64,000 nucleotides of DNA from CAWHQZ01 sp963831645 (GTDB taxonomy: Bacteria; Pseudomonadota; Alphaproteobacteria; Rhizobiales; Aestuariivirgaceae). Of this stretch, positions 1 to 8,686 are shown piece by piece. Numbering within the stretch: position 1 is the first letter of the stretch; each line of letters opens with the position of its first letter. Below the pieces are notes generated by a model that was given only the letters and a program-made list of their open reading frames with translations, was not told the origin of the DNA and made no database searches. A program made the position numbers and the translations under genes. The stretch is from NCBI GenBank assembly GCA_963831645.1, contig CAWHQZ010000023.1, forward strand, positions 186,001 through 250,000, written 5' to 3'.

Positions 1-3000
1 CACCTCATCGCCCTGGCGAACTCCTGCCGGGCGTGGAGTGAAGAGCCGGTTGTTTCTCCTCACGCCATCAGCGGTATCGCGGACTGCATTGGGCTGTTGA
101 AGCGAGCCTTCAAGCAGTTGCCGGAAGGGGGCCGCTCGGCAAAGTCCAGTCGGCGCCAGCTTGATGCGGCGATCCGGGCCCTATCAGCGGCCCTGACCGC
201 GTCCAGACCGCCGGCGTCGTTCATCGCGGTCAGGCTGATCGAACTGTCCCGGCAGGCCGGTTCGATCATCGACCTCGCGGAAGTGCTGGCCGAAGAGCTT
301 GACGGTGGAGCCGGCGCGGAAGTGCTTGCCTGGGCGAAGCTTGTCAGACAAACCATAGAAAGCCACTTTCGCGACGCCACCCTTGCCGCCGATGCCGCCC
401 AGCGGCTGCGCCAGCGCATCGCTGTGATCGAGCAGGATGCCAGGGCGATGGTCGGCGAGATGAAGTTTGATTTCCTTCTCGAACCCCGGCGCAACCTTCT
501 CGCTCTTGGCTACCGGGCCTCGGAAGGGGCGCCCGACGAGGGCTGCTATGACTTGTTGGCCTCGGAGGCACGTCTCGCCAGTTTCATCGCAATTGCAAAG
601 GGGGAGGTGCCGACCAAGCACTGGTTCAAGCTGGACCGTCCGGTCGCGGCCGTTCATTCCGGTGCTGCCCTCGTTTCCTGGTCGGGATCGATGTTCGAGT
701 ATCTCATGCCCGCCCTGGTGATGAGAGAACCGAAGGGCGGCATTCTGGACCAGACGGCACAACTCATTGTTCAGCGCCAGATCTCCTACGGCTCTGATCT
801 GTCGATACCATGGGGGGTGTCGGAATCCGCCTTCAACTCGCGCGACGTCGAGTTCACTTATCAGTACTCGAATTTCGGCGTTCCGGGACTTGGGTTGAAA
901 CGCGGGTTGGCGGAAAACGTCGTCGTGGCGCCCTATGCTACGGGCCTCGCCGCAATGGTCTCGCCGGCGGAGGCGGCGCGCAATTTCCGGCGCCTCGCCC
1001 AGGCTGGAGCGCGCGGTCGCTATGGGTATTACGAGGCGGTGGACTACACGGCCTCGCGCGTTCCTGAAGGAAGCAAGAGAGCCGTGGTACGCGCATATAT
1101 GGCGCATCATCAGGGTATGACGATCGTTGCACTCGCCAATGTCCTGCTCGACGGACTGTTCCGCTCCCGCTTTCACGCGGAACCGATGATTGCAGCAACC
1201 GAGTTGCTCCTGCAGGAACGTGCCCCGCATGGCGTTCCGGCTACACAGGCAAGGGCCGAGGAGCTGCGAACGGCGGCGACCGTTCGCGAGCATTTGCCGC
1301 CGGCTGTGCGGCGTGTGCGCTCCGTGCATACATCCGTTCCGGTTGGGCACCTGCTCTCCAACGGCCAATACACCGTGATGATCACCGCTGCCGGCTCCGG
1401 ATACACGCAGTGGCGGGGGATCGCTCTCACCCGCTGGCGTGAAGATCCGACGCTCGACGACTGGGGCACGTACATATATGTGCGCGATCACGAAGCCGGC
1501 GCCGTTTGGTCGGCCGGATTCCAGCCCACGGCGACAGCAGCGGACAGCTACCGCGCAGTGCTGACCGAGGACCGTTGCGAAATCATTCGTCGGGATGGCT
1601 CGATCAAGTCGACCTATCAGTGCATCGTATCCCCCGAACGCGCCGCCGACGTTCGCCATCTGACGCTCACCAACTCAGGCCGGCGCTCGCGGAAGCTCGA
1701 GCTTACCTCGTACTGCGAGCTCGTCCTCGCCCCGGCGGTTGCCGACACGGCGCACCCCGCGTTTTCCAAGCTTTTCGTGGTTACGGAGTACTTGCCGGAA
1801 CTTGGCGCCCTGATCGCCACCCGCCGGCGGCGCTCGCCAAACGATCCCGAGGTTTGGCTGGCGCAGTTCATGCTGGTGGAAGGCAAGACACAAGGTCAGC
1901 TTGAGTTCGAGACCGATCGCAGTCTTTTTCTCGGCCGCGGCAACGACCTGCGTACCGCAACCGCAATATTCGACAAGCGCACTCTGTCCAACTCGACGGG
2001 CACCGTGTTGGATCCTGTCTTTGCTCTCCGCCGCCGCGTCAAGTTGCGCGCTGGGGCCAGTGCCAGATGCACTTTGTGGACTCTGGCCGCCGAAACGCGT
2101 GACGAGCTTCTCGATGTGATCGATCAGCACCGCCACGCTGCGGCTTTCGAGCGGGTCGTCACCCTCGCCTGGACCCAGGCGCAAATCCAGTTGCGTCACC
2201 TCATGATCACTGCCGAGAAGGCCAGCCTGTATCAGCAGCTGGTCGGGCATCTCCTGTATGCCAACCCGACCTTGCGTGCCTCCTCGCGCCATTTGGCCCA
2301 GCACCCCGCAAGCCAGGCGGCCCTATGGCCTCATGGCATTTCCGGTGATTATCCGATTGTCCTGGTCCGTGTGGATGACATCGAACATGTCGATCTGGTA
2401 GGCGACCTCCTTCGCGCGCGCGAGTATTGGCAGACCAAGCAGTTTGTCGCCGATCTGGTCATCATGAACGAACGCGGCGCCTCCTACGTCCAGGACTTGC
2501 AAGCCGCTCTGGAAGCAATGGTGCGCTCGGCGCGGCCGGCGCCGGCCGCGCAACTTGGGTTGCGGGAGGGCCAGATTTTCGTGTTGCGAGCTGATCTGAT
2601 CAGCGCTCAGGCCAAATCCGCGCTGCCGACCCTTGCGCGGATCGTTCTCGAAGGCCGGCGGGGAACGCTGAGCGATCAGCTGGCCCGTATTCAGGATACT
2701 CCCGCCGAAGCTCCCCCGCCGCCCCGCGCTTCGGTTTCACCAGAGAAGTCGGCGGGACCTTCGATCCCCGAGAAACTCGAGTTCTTCAATGGCTTTGGCG
2801 GCTTTGCAGAGGGGGGCCGGGAATACGTCACTGCTCTCGATGGAGGCCGGATGACCCCGGCCCCGTGGATAAACGTCGTGAGCAACCCCGATTTTGGCTT
2901 TCAGGTCGCGGCGGAAGGGGCAGGCTATACGTGGTCCACCAATAGCCGCGATCGTCAGTTGACCCCCTGGTCCAATGATCCGGTCAGCAACCGGCCGGGC

Positions 3001-5226
3001 GAATGCCTCTACGTCCGCGATGAGGAAACCGGCGAGCTGTGGGGTCCCACGTTTCTGCCGGTTCGCGATGTTTCCGGATCATACGTGGCACGTCATGGCC
3101 GCGGCTATTGTCGGTTCGAATGCGTTGCCCACGATGCAAGGCTCGAACTATTGCAGTTTGTTCCGCTCGCCGACTGCATCAAGGTCTCGATCCTCACCTT
3201 GCACAATCTCTCCCGATCGGCGCGGCGGCTTTCCGTGACCGCCTACGTCGAATGGGTGCTTGGCCATGCTCGGGCCACAACCGCGCCGCACATCGTGACC
3301 GAAATCGATTCCGAGACGGGCGCCATGCTGGCGCGCAGCGCTTGGCAGGAACGACATGCGGCACGCACGGCGTTTCTTGATTTGGGCGGCCGCCAGACGT
3401 CATGGACGGGCGACCGGCGTGAGTTCCTCGGCCGGCATGGCGCCCTCGATAATCCTCTGGCGCTTGCCACTGACAGTCCGTTGTCGAAGACCGTGGGAGC
3501 GGGTTTGGATGCATGCGGCGCGTTGCAGACCGTTCTTGAACTTGATCCTCGCGATCGGGCTGAGGTCCTTGTCCTGCTTGGCGACGCCGGCCAGATTTCA
3601 GAAGTCCGTACGTTGGTCGACAGATACCGGAATTCCGATCTTCGCGTCGAGCTTGACAGCGTAAGCAGGCACTGGAGCCGAGCGCTGGGAGCGGTGCAGG
3701 TCAGGACGCCGGAGCCCTCCATGGATATCCTCCTCAATGGTTGGCTGCTTTATCAGACGCTTGCCTGTCGTATGTGGGCAAGATCGGGATTCTACCAGGC
3801 GAGTGGCGCCTACGGCTTCCGCGATCAATTGCAGGATGCGATGGCCCTGGTAGCGGTGCGCCCCGACATCACTCGCCAGCATCTGCTGCGGGCCGCCGGC
3901 CGCCAGTTTCGCGAAGGTGACGTGCAGCACTGGTGGCTGCCGGCGACCGGGGAGGGGACGCGCACCCGCATCGCCGACGATCCCTTGTGGTTGGTCTACG
4001 CCGTAGCTCATTACGTGAGCTACACCGGCGACCGTGCGGTCCTTGAAGAACAGATCCCATATCTCGACGGTCGCCGTCTCGCCGCCGGAGAAGCGGACGC
4101 ATTCTTTCAGCCCGACATTGCCGCCGATGCCGGCACGCTTTTTGATCACCTGGTGCGTGCGCTCGAGGTTGGCTCGGCTGTCGGCTCTCACGGCTTGCCG
4201 CTGTTCGGCACCGGCGACTGGAACGATGGGATGAACCGCGTCGGCGAGCATGGCGCGGGTGAAAGCGTTTGGCTGGGCTGGTTTCGTGTCGCATGCCTGC
4301 GGGCATGCGCCGAGCTTGCGCATGCGCGAGCAGAGAAGCCGTTGGCAAAGAAGTGGCACAATCAGCGGCGCAAGCTGAAACGCGCCCTTGAAGAGAAAGC
4401 GTGGGACGGAAACTGGTACCGGCGCGGATACTTCGACGACGGAACGGCATTAGGTTCGCGGGCCGGCGATGAATGCCGGATCGATGCAATCGCCCAATCG
4501 TGGGCGGTAATTTCCGCTGGTGCCGACGAAGCCCGTGCCGCGCAGGCGCTCGATGCCGTCGAGCAGCACTTGATCCGCTGGAACGACAGGATAGCGCTGC
4601 TGTTTGCGCCTCCCTTCGACAAGGGTGTGCATGATCCCGGATACATAAAGGCATACCCACCGGGCATTCGTGAAAACGGGGGACAGTATTCGCACGGAGC
4701 CATCTGGTCCGTTTTCGCCTACGCGGGCTTGGGTGATGCGGAGCGTGCCTTTAAGCTGTTCTCCATCCTCAACCCCATCAATCATTCGGCTGCGGCGCGA
4801 GACGCGTTGCGCTACAAGGTCGAACCATATGTGATCGCTGCCGACGTTTATTCAGTTGCCCCCCATGTCGGGCGCGGCGGCTGGACCTGGTATACGGGCT
4901 CCGCCGGATGGATGTACCGGGCCGGAATGGAAGCGATACTGGGGATTCGCCGCGCCGGCAGCACGCTGCTTGTCGCTCCCTCAATGCCGGCTGCATGGGA
5001 TGGCTTCGAGGTAGTGATCCAGTTCGGCGGCACTCGGTATGAAATTCAGGTAGTGCGCCGCAAGAAGGCTTGGCCGCTCGACCGGCCCGCTGGGCGAGAG
5101 GGTTTCCTGACCGCGCCAGCCCGTATCGAGTTGGTCGACGACGGGGTTGCACACAAGCTCACCGTGGACGTTCTCGGACAGGAAACAGTGCCGGTCCAGC
5201 TTCCAGCAAGGACTGTAAGCGCCTGA
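1..5226 (+). CDS. ndvB: cyclic beta-1,2-glucan synthase, C-terminal part (partial)
   Basis: The frame is open from base 1, so the N-terminus is outside the window; 1741 codons are visible against about 2800 aa for full-length NdvB/ChvB. The membrane-bound GT84 part that polymerises UDP-glucose is missing here. Visible from about residue 170 is the glycoamylase-like domain (GSMFEYLMP near residue 230, IPWGVSESAFN, AYMAHHQGM near 365). Two carbohydrate-binding sandwich regions follow, then the GH94 phosphorylase domain with the catalytic motif GTGDWNDGMNRVG near residue 1403. In this family the C-terminal phosphorylase sets glucan ring size and the product is a periplasmic osmoadaptation glucan. 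No frame break is seen over 5.2 kb, which contrasts with later genes. A stress promoter for the next gene begins about 50 bp after the stop. Confidence 0.95.
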   Translation, partial: HLIALANSCRAWSEEPVVSPHAISGIADCIGLLKRAFKQLPEGGRSAKSSRRQLDAAIRALSAALTASRPPASFIAVRLIELSRQAGSIIDLAEVLAEELDGGAGAEVLAWAKLVRQTIESHFRDATLAADAAQRLRQRIAVIEQDARAMVGEMKFDFLLEPRRNLLALGYRASEGAPDEGCYDLLASEARLASFIAIAKGEVPTKHWFKLDRPVAAVHSGAALVSWSGSMFEYLMPALVMREPKGGILDQTAQLIVQRQISYGSDLSIPWGVSESAFNSRDVEFTYQYSNFGVPGLGLKRGLAENVVVAPYATGLAAMVSPAEAARNFRRLAQAGARGRYGYYEAVDYTASRVPEGSKRAVVRAYMAHHQGMTIVALANVLLDGLFRSRFHAEPMIAATELLLQERAPHGVPATQARAEELRTAATVREHLPPAVRRVRSVHTSVPVGHLLSNGQYTVMITAAGSGYTQWRGIALTRWREDPTLDDWGTYIYVRDHEAGAVWSAGFQPTATAADSYRAVLTEDRCEIIRRDGSIKSTYQCIVSPERAADVRHLTLTNSGRRSRKLELTSYCELVLAPAVADTAHPAFSKLFVVTEYLPELGALIATRRRRSPNDPEVWLAQFMLVEGKTQGQLEFETDRSLFLGRGNDLRTATAIFDKRTLSNSTGTVLDPVFALRRRVKLRAGASARCTLWTLAAETRDELLDVIDQHRHAAAFERVVTLAWTQAQIQLRHLMITAEKASLYQQLVGHLLYANPTLRASSRHLAQHPASQAALWPHGISGDYPIVLVRVDDIEHVDLVGDLLRAREYWQTKQFVADLVIMNERGASYVQDLQAALEAMVRSARPAPAAQLGLREGQIFVLRADLISAQAKSALPTLARIVLEGRRGTLSDQLARIQDTPAEAPPPPRASVSPEKSAGPSIPEKLEFFNGFGGFAEGGREYVTALDGGRMTPAPWINVVSNPDFGFQVAAEGAGYTWSTNSRDRQLTPWSNDPVSNRPGECLYVRDEETGELWGPTFLPVRDVSGSYVARHGRGYCRFECVAHDARLELLQFVPLADCIKVSILTLHNLSRSARRLSVTAYVEWVLGHARATTAPHIVTEIDSETGAMLARSAWQERHAARTAFLDLGGRQTSWTGDRREFLGRHGALDNPLALATDSPLSKTVGAGLDACGALQTVLELDPRDRAEVLVLLGDAGQISEVRTLVDRYRNSDLRVELDSVSRHWSRALGAVQVRTPEPSMDILLNGWLLYQTLACRMWARSGFYQASGAYGFRDQLQDAMALVAVRPDITRQHLLRAAGRQFREGDVQHWWLPATGEGTRTRIADDPLWLVYAVAHYVSYTGDRAVLEEQIPYLDGRRLAAGEADAFFQPDIAADAGTLFDHLVRALEVGSAVGSHGLPLFGTGDWNDGMNRVGEHGAGESVWLGWFRVACLRACAELAHARAEKPLAKKWHNQRRKLKRALEEKAWDGNWYRRGYFDDGTALGSRAGDECRIDAIAQSWAVISAGADEARAAQALDAVEQHLIRWNDRIALLFAPPFDKGVHDPGYIKAYPPGIRENGGQYSHGAIWSVFAYAGLGDAERAFKLFSILNPINHSAAARDALRYKVEPYVIAADVYSVAPHVGRGGWTWYTGSAGWMYRAGMEAILGIRRAGSTLLVAPSMPAAWDGFEVVIQFGGTRYEIQVVRRKKAWPLDRPAGREGFLTAPARIELVDDGVAHKLTVDVLGQETVPVQLPARTVSA

Positions 5227-5274
5227 CGTTGATCCTCTTTTCGGGGCCGGACCGCCAATCGTTCATCCTCTGAA

Positions 5275-5300
5275 GGAACTCGACGCGACCTTCCCGCGTT
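5275..5300 (+). promoter_or_regulatory. EcfG-type (general stress sigma) promoter
   Basis: GGAAC at 5275-5279, a 17-nt spacer, then CGTT at 5297-5300. This is an exact match to the alphaproteobacterial EcfG consensus GGAAC-N16/17-CGTT. It lies 36 bp upstream of the DUF3309 start. Confidence 0.85.
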
Positions 5301-5336
5301 GTAACTCAGCCTTTCTTTTCATATGGAGAAATCAAG

Positions 5337-5492
5337 ATGCTCGGTACCGTCCTGCTCGTCCTGCTCATTCTGCTTCTCATCGGCGCCTTGCCCAGGTGGG
5401 GATACAGTGGCTCCTGGGGCTATGGCCCGTCCGGGTTGGTCGGCATTGTACTGGTGGTTGTCCTGGTTCTGGTACTGACGGGCCGGTTCTGA
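5337..5492 (+). CDS. DUF3309 small membrane protein
   Basis: A 51-aa protein beginning MLGTVLLVLLILLLIGALP, then a central WGYSGSWGYGPSG linker and a second hydrophobic stretch ending TGRF. Two short membrane segments around a Gly/Trp/Tyr loop are the DUF3309 signature. These are tiny proteins common in rhizobia, often stress-induced and of unknown function. GGAG sits 9 nt before the ATG. The perfect EcfG promoter directly upstream makes it a probable general stress response target. Confidence 0.85.
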   Translation: MLGTVLLVLLILLLIGALPRWGYSGSWGYGPSGLVGIVLVVVLVLVLTGRF

Positions 5493-5542
5493 GCGCGCGC
5501 CGGTCAAGGCACCCGTTGCGGGCAGGTACCTTTCCGCCAGGA

Positions 5543-5677
5543 TCACCAATAATACGATGCCAGGATGCTGTATCCGGCTATTACCAAGACTAACGATATA
5601 ATGAGTACTTTCAGCGTCCTCCCGCTGGTGATCTCAGCCTGCCGGGCCTTCAATGCTGAAAGATATTTTCGCATCAT
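5543..5677 (-). CDS. small single-pass membrane protein (44 aa), unknown
   Basis: An open frame of 44 codons starting with a double ATG (5677 or 5674). A basic N-terminal half (MMRKYLSALKARQ) precedes one hydrophobic helix (KVLIISLVLVIAGYSILASY) and a TGA at 5543-5545. It begins 15 bp after the mgtC-like gene on the same strand, suggesting a shared transcript. Codon choice and the positive-inside layout look genuine. I do not recognise the family. It could be a small regulator or partner of the membrane protein upstream, but that is inference. Confidence 0.5.
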   Translation of the reverse strand: MMRKYLSALKARQAEITSGRTLKVLIISLVLVIAGYSILASYYW

Positions 5678-5692
5678 CTTCTGCCTTGGCTG

Positions 5693-6194
5693 TTAGTGTC
5701 CGTTGGCTTGGCCGTTCTTCTTGACCGACGACTCGACATAACGCTCGAGTAACCCCAAAACGATCAAAATCAGCAGAGCCAGGATGGAGGCGGTAAGCGC
5801 GATCTGCGCATAACCCACGCCGCAAGCCACTCCGACAGCGCCGGCCAGCCACATGGCTGCTCCGGTGGTCAGTCCACGGACGGTCCCCCGGCTCCGGAAG
5901 ATGCCGCCTGCGGCTAGAAATGCCACTCCCGCGGTAACCGCTTCGATCGCGCGTATTGGGTCCGCCGACATCTTGTCGCCGGTGGCGCGGACGAAGTGGT
6001 AGAGCTCGAGTGCGATAATGGTGAACACGGCGCCGGCCAATGCTGTCAGCATGTGAGTTCCGCAGGCCCGCCGGCTGCTTCCTGAATTCGCGATCGGCTC
6101 CGATGGCCGCTCCGAACAAGCAGGCAAGGGCTAACCGGACGATGATTTCCAGCGGGGCCAAATGCGTCGCGGTTACCCCAAAGCTCAGTTCCAT
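5693..6194 (-). CDS. MgtC/SapB family membrane protein (frameshifted)
   Basis: The first part starts with MELSFGVTATHLAPLEIIV and runs through the family motif GAAIGADREFRKQPAGLR. The second part, in another frame, continues THMLTALAGAVFTIIALELY, then the helices TAGVAFLAAGGIFR and GAAMWLAGAVGVACG, and ends KKNGQANGH. The break falls near 6055, where one extra A in cggaactcac moves the frame; removing it restores LR-THMLTALAG. MgtC-like proteins are inner-membrane proteins tied to Mg2+ limitation and membrane-potential control. No EcfG site was found before it, unlike its neighbours. A single-base consensus error is the simplest explanation. Confidence 0.8.
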
Positions 6195-6287
6195 AGCCTG
6201 ATTTTCCAGTAATCGGGGCGGGGTGTGGTGAGCATCGAGTGTGCGCCGCCCGATGCCGCCGGACGCACACATCCCAGCGCTGTCGAG

Positions 6288-6710
6288 CTACATCTTGTCT
6301 ACTTGCCCGCGGATTTCGCCATCCGGGAACTTCTCGGTATGTAGGTTGAGATACCACTTTCCGGCCTGCAGATCCGCAATCTGGGCGTCGGAAAGATCCG
6401 CGCTTCCTTGTGCCAGGTTGCCCGACACGTCCAGCGCCGGCCCGGCATTCTCGCCGGGGGCTGCCGGACCGTGGAAGTGGGCCGCGGTGGGCGCCCCCGT
6501 CAACCCTTCGTGGTTCACGGTCCAGGTGAGCTTCTTCGTATCTGTGTCGAGACTGACATCGGCGGAGCCGGTTCCGGCGCTGTCGTTGGCGGGCACTTCC
6601 GCTGCCCCCTTCAGATCGGCCTTGAACTTGACGACCTCGGAGAAGGCGTCGGGGGCGAGCAGCATCAAAGCTGCCGCCGCGACGCAAAGACTTTTGAAAT
6701 GTGTGCGCAT
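6288..6710 (-). CDS. CHRD domain secreted protein
   Basis: A 140-aa protein with a clear Sec signal peptide (MRTHFKSLCVAAAALMLLA, cleavage near AFS-EVV). The rest matches the CHRD domain layout: FKADLKGAAEVP, then LTWTVNHEGLTGAPTAAHFHG, PGENAGPALD and a C-terminal GKWYLNLHTEKFPDGEIRG. CHRD domains were named from chordin; the bacterial proteins are periplasmic or extracellular with no defined activity. The His-rich AAHFHG suggests possible metal binding, which is inference. A minus-strand EcfG promoter stands 75 bp upstream, so the gene is probably stress-induced. Confidence 0.9.
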   Translation of the reverse strand: MRTHFKSLCVAAAALMLLAPDAFSEVVKFKADLKGAAEVPANDSAGTGSADVSLDTDTKKLTWTVNHEGLTGAPTAAHFHGPAAPGENAGPALDVSGNLAQGSADLSDAQIADLQAGKWYLNLHTEKFPDGEIRGQVDKM

Positions 6711-6784
6711 GTTGGTCGGTATCCTCTTAGAGTGAATCGCAAGCCGCCAACCGCGTCCCGCGGCGCAGCCTCGAAGCTGGGCTC

Positions 6785-6809
6785 AACGCCTGACCTGTCA
6801 AATCGTTCC
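6785..6809 (-). promoter_or_regulatory. EcfG-type promoter for the CHRD gene
   Basis: Read on the minus strand: GGAAC (6809-6805), a 16-nt spacer, CGTT (6788-6785). Perfect consensus, pointing at the CHRD start at 6710, with a 74-nt gap. It is divergent from the promoter at 6853. Confidence 0.82.
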
Positions 6810-6852
6810 GCGTCCGTCGTCCGTCCGGCTCGTTTTATTGGCGGCCCGCTCT

Positions 6853-6878
6853 GGAACCGGTGGGCCGCAAGCCGCGTT
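6853..6878 (+). promoter_or_regulatory. EcfG-type promoter for the PRC-barrel gene
   Basis: GGAAC at 6853-6857, a 17-nt spacer, CGTT at 6875-6878; 32 nt before the ATG at 6911. Its -35 is 44 bp from the -35 of the divergent CHRD promoter, making a compact back-to-back pair. Confidence 0.85.
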
Positions 6879-6910
6879 TCTCGGCCATGCAGAAACTACG
6901 GAGAACGAAA

Positions 6911-7264
6911 ATGACGACAGCCCATCCAAACCATTCACTGATTTCGAGTGAAGATGTCGAAGGCACCGACGTCTATGGCACGAACGATGACAAGATCGGC
7001 CAGATCGACCATCTGATGATCGACAAGGTTTCCGGTCGTGTAACTTACGCGGTCATGAGTTTCGGCGGATTTCTGGATATGGGACATAGCCATTATCCTG
7101 TTCCTTGGAGCGCGCTCAAATACGACCCCTCGTTGGAAGGCTTCAGGACCGGCATCACGGAGAGGCAGCTGCAAGACGCCCCGGAATTCAGCGACGACGC
7201 CTGGGCCAGCCGCGATTGGGAGACGCGAGTGCACCGCCACTATGGTGCCGTGCCGTACTGGTAG
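6911..7264 (+). CDS. PRC-barrel domain protein
   Basis: A 117-aa soluble protein. The PRC barrel spans about residues 10-85: ISSEDVEGTDVYG, DDKIGQIDHLMIDKVSGRVT, YAVMSFGGFLDMG and a PVPWSALKYD strand. The C-terminal tail is acidic and aromatic (WASRDWETRVHRHY). The start is ATG 6911, the only one fitting the stress promoter. PRC-barrel proteins of this short type are abundant general-stress proteins in rhizobia, and the fold is also found in photosynthetic reaction centre H and RimM. The precise role is unknown. It is followed 8 bp later by a small exported protein, likely co-transcribed. Confidence 0.9.
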   Translation: MTTAHPNHSLISSEDVEGTDVYGTNDDKIGQIDHLMIDKVSGRVTYAVMSFGGFLDMGHSHYPVPWSALKYDPSLEGFRTGITERQLQDAPEFSDDAWASRDWETRVHRHYGAVPYW

Positions 7265-7271
7265 GCGGGCC

Positions 7272-7577
7272 ATGCGCACCGCGTTGGCATGCATTGCGTT
7301 TCTTCTGCCCACAGGGCCGGCCTCGGCGGAACACCCGTGCGGTCGCAAAGACTTGATCGAGCAGGCGCTCGGAACTCGCTTTGGTGAAGCGGCTTTTGCG
7401 ATGGGCATGGCGGAGGGAAACGTCGTGAAATTCTTCACCAATCCACAGAGCGGGTCCTGGACCATCGTGGTGGTTCGGCCAGACGGCGTGGCCTGCGTGG
7501 CCGCCCAGGGAGAAAACTTCGAGCTGGAGACGACTGTGATCGCGGCGCCGTCCAAACTCGCCAGCTTGCGAAACTGA
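7272..7577 (+). CDS. small exported protein, unknown
   Basis: A 101-aa protein with a Sec signal peptide (MRTALACIAFLLPTGPASA, cleavage before EHPCG). The mature part has two cysteines (HPCGRK and GVACVA), a segment like a domain of unknown function (FTNPQSGSWTIVVVRPDGVA), and ends ASLRN. It starts 8 bp after the PRC-barrel stop and probably shares its EcfG promoter. Similar small periplasmic proteins with the SWTIVVxxPDGxAC pattern are known as hypotheticals in alphaproteobacteria. The two cysteines could form a disulfide. Confidence 0.75.
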   Translation: MRTALACIAFLLPTGPASAEHPCGRKDLIEQALGTRFGEAAFAMGMAEGNVVKFFTNPQSGSWTIVVVRPDGVACVAAQGENFELETTVIAAPSKLASLRN

Positions 7578-7690
7578 CCTGCCGAAGCTTCTCGAAGTTG
7601 CATCGAAGTCATGACGAAGAGCCGCGGCCCGGTTTCGATGGCCACGGCCCTTCTAGCTAGGACGTGAAGCGCGCAAATGATGTTCCGCGA

Positions 7691-7715
7691 GGAACTTCCT
7701 TCACGACCGCGCGTT
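7691..7715 (+). promoter_or_regulatory. EcfG-type promoter for csbD-like gene
   Basis: GGAAC at 7691-7695, a 16-nt spacer, CGTT at 7712-7715; perfect consensus, 57 nt before the CsbD ATG. Confidence 0.85.
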
Positions 7716-7772
7716 TAGCGACATTGGCCAATCGGCGTCGGCCAACGTTGGACGAAAACAAGGAGGTTTCTG

Positions 7773-7970
7773 ATGAATTGGGATCGTATCGAGGGAAACT
7801 GGAAAGAATTCAAAGGCAAGGCGAAGCAGCAGTGGGGTAAGCTCACCGATGACGATCTCGATGTCATCGATGGGCAACGTGAAGAGCTCGAAGGGATACT
7901 TCAAAAGCGGTACGGTTACGCGAAAGACCAGGTGTCCCAGGAAATCGACCGCTGGCTGGAGCGTTACTAA
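7773..7970 (+). CDS. CsbD family stress protein
   Basis: A 65-aa hydrophilic protein: MNWDRIEGNWKEFKGKAKQ, then WGKLTDDDLDVIDGQREEL, and YGYAKDQVSQEIDRWLERY. This is the complete CsbD domain. Family members such as E. coli YjbJ are among the most abundant stationary-phase and osmotic-stress proteins; their biochemical role is not known. AAGGAGG lies 8 nt before the ATG. The perfect EcfG promoter upstream places it in the general stress regulon. Confidence 0.95.
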   Translation: MNWDRIEGNWKEFKGKAKQQWGKLTDDDLDVIDGQREELEGILQKRYGYAKDQVSQEIDRWLERY

Positions 7971-7990
7971 ACAGCGACTGCCGGCCGCAA

Positions 7991-8290
7991 GTGGCAGCGA
8001 TCTTTACGGCGAAAGACTTTGATGAAGCTCTGCTGAGCCCCACCAAGGTCTTCAAGACGCCGATGGAAGTGGTGGAAACTGGTGCGCTCACCACAGAACA
8101 GAAACTCGAGGTCCTGAAGCGGTGGGAGCTCGAAGCTCGCGATCTGCAGGTAGCGGCGGAGGAGAACATGGTGGGCGGCGAATCCAGCGGTCTTATTGAA
8201 GTGCGGAAGGCCATCGATGTGCTCTGCAGCCGCGACGGTTCCTCGGAGGAAAGCAAGCGGGCTGCCGGGCCATCCAAATCCGGTGCCTGA
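7991..8290 (+). CDS. conserved hypothetical protein, stress-linked
   Basis: A 99-aa soluble protein with a GTG start at 7991, 20 bp after csbD, so probably in the same transcript. It holds a helix-rich core (SPTKVFKTPMEVVETGALTT, QKLEVLKRWELEARDL, AAEENMVGG) and a disordered Ser/Lys tail. The pattern P-x-x-V-x-x-x-x-L-x-x-x-x-K-x-x-I-L-x-x-W is a recurrent rhizobial hypothetical found near stress genes. No catalytic motif or transmembrane segment is visible. Confidence 0.7.
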   Translation: MAAIFTAKDFDEALLSPTKVFKTPMEVVETGALTTEQKLEVLKRWELEARDLQVAAEENMVGGESSGLIEVRKAIDVLCSRDGSSEESKRAAGPSKSGA

Positions 8291-8337
8291 TGCCCAGAAC
8301 TGGACGGCATCGTCATATCGTCTCGTGAGGAAAAACC

Positions 8338-8481
8338 ATGAAGAGTAAACTGAGTGCGAAGAGCAAGGTCAATGCAATCGGTGAGCCTGCAGACGTTCAA
8401 TTCTTGCAACGAACGGGAACTCTGCTGTTTTTATTGGCACTTGCGGCCGGTTACGTCACGCTTTTGGGAGCGGCAGTATGA
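8338..8481 (+). CDS. small single-pass membrane peptide (47 aa)
   Basis: ATG 8338 follows GAGGAAAAACC; the frame runs 47 codons to TGA 8479-8481. A basic N-terminus (MKSKLSAKSKVN) and the patch EPADVQFLQRTG precede one hydrophobic helix (TLLFLLALAAGYVTLLGAAV). It resembles the 37-aa peptide at 56820: both carry ADV-[QR]-FL followed by a helix containing LAAG-x-VT. Both sit beside EcfG promoters. It lies 47 bp after the preceding stress gene and may be read from the csbD promoter. Function unknown. Confidence 0.6.
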   Translation: MKSKLSAKSKVNAIGEPADVQFLQRTGTLLFLLALAAGYVTLLGAAV

Positions 8482-8612
8482 AGGCTTGCGGCATCAATGG
8501 ATGCGCCCCGGATCCATGAGGATCTTGGGTTGACTCGTGCGCCGCCAGAAACTCGTTGGCGCCATTGCGCGTTTCAGCGGCATTTAGCGTATATAGCTGC
8601 CCGGAGACTGGC

Positions 8613-8638
8613 GGAACAATAGCGGCAGCTGCCGCGTT
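8613..8638 (+). promoter_or_regulatory. EcfG-type promoter for phyR
   Basis: GGAAC at 8613-8617, a 17-nt spacer, CGTT at 8635-8638; 48 nt before the phyR ATG. PhyR genes are commonly autoregulated through EcfG. Confidence 0.87.
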
Positions 8639-8686
8639 GTGCCTTTCGTGCGATTTCGTTCCGGTCAGAAATGAGGAGGGTCAAAG

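Noticed and set aside
184..1659. Long minus-strand frame inside ndvB
   Set aside because: Arg/Gly-rich shadow of a strongly supported plus-strand gene; typical of GC-rich coding sequence.
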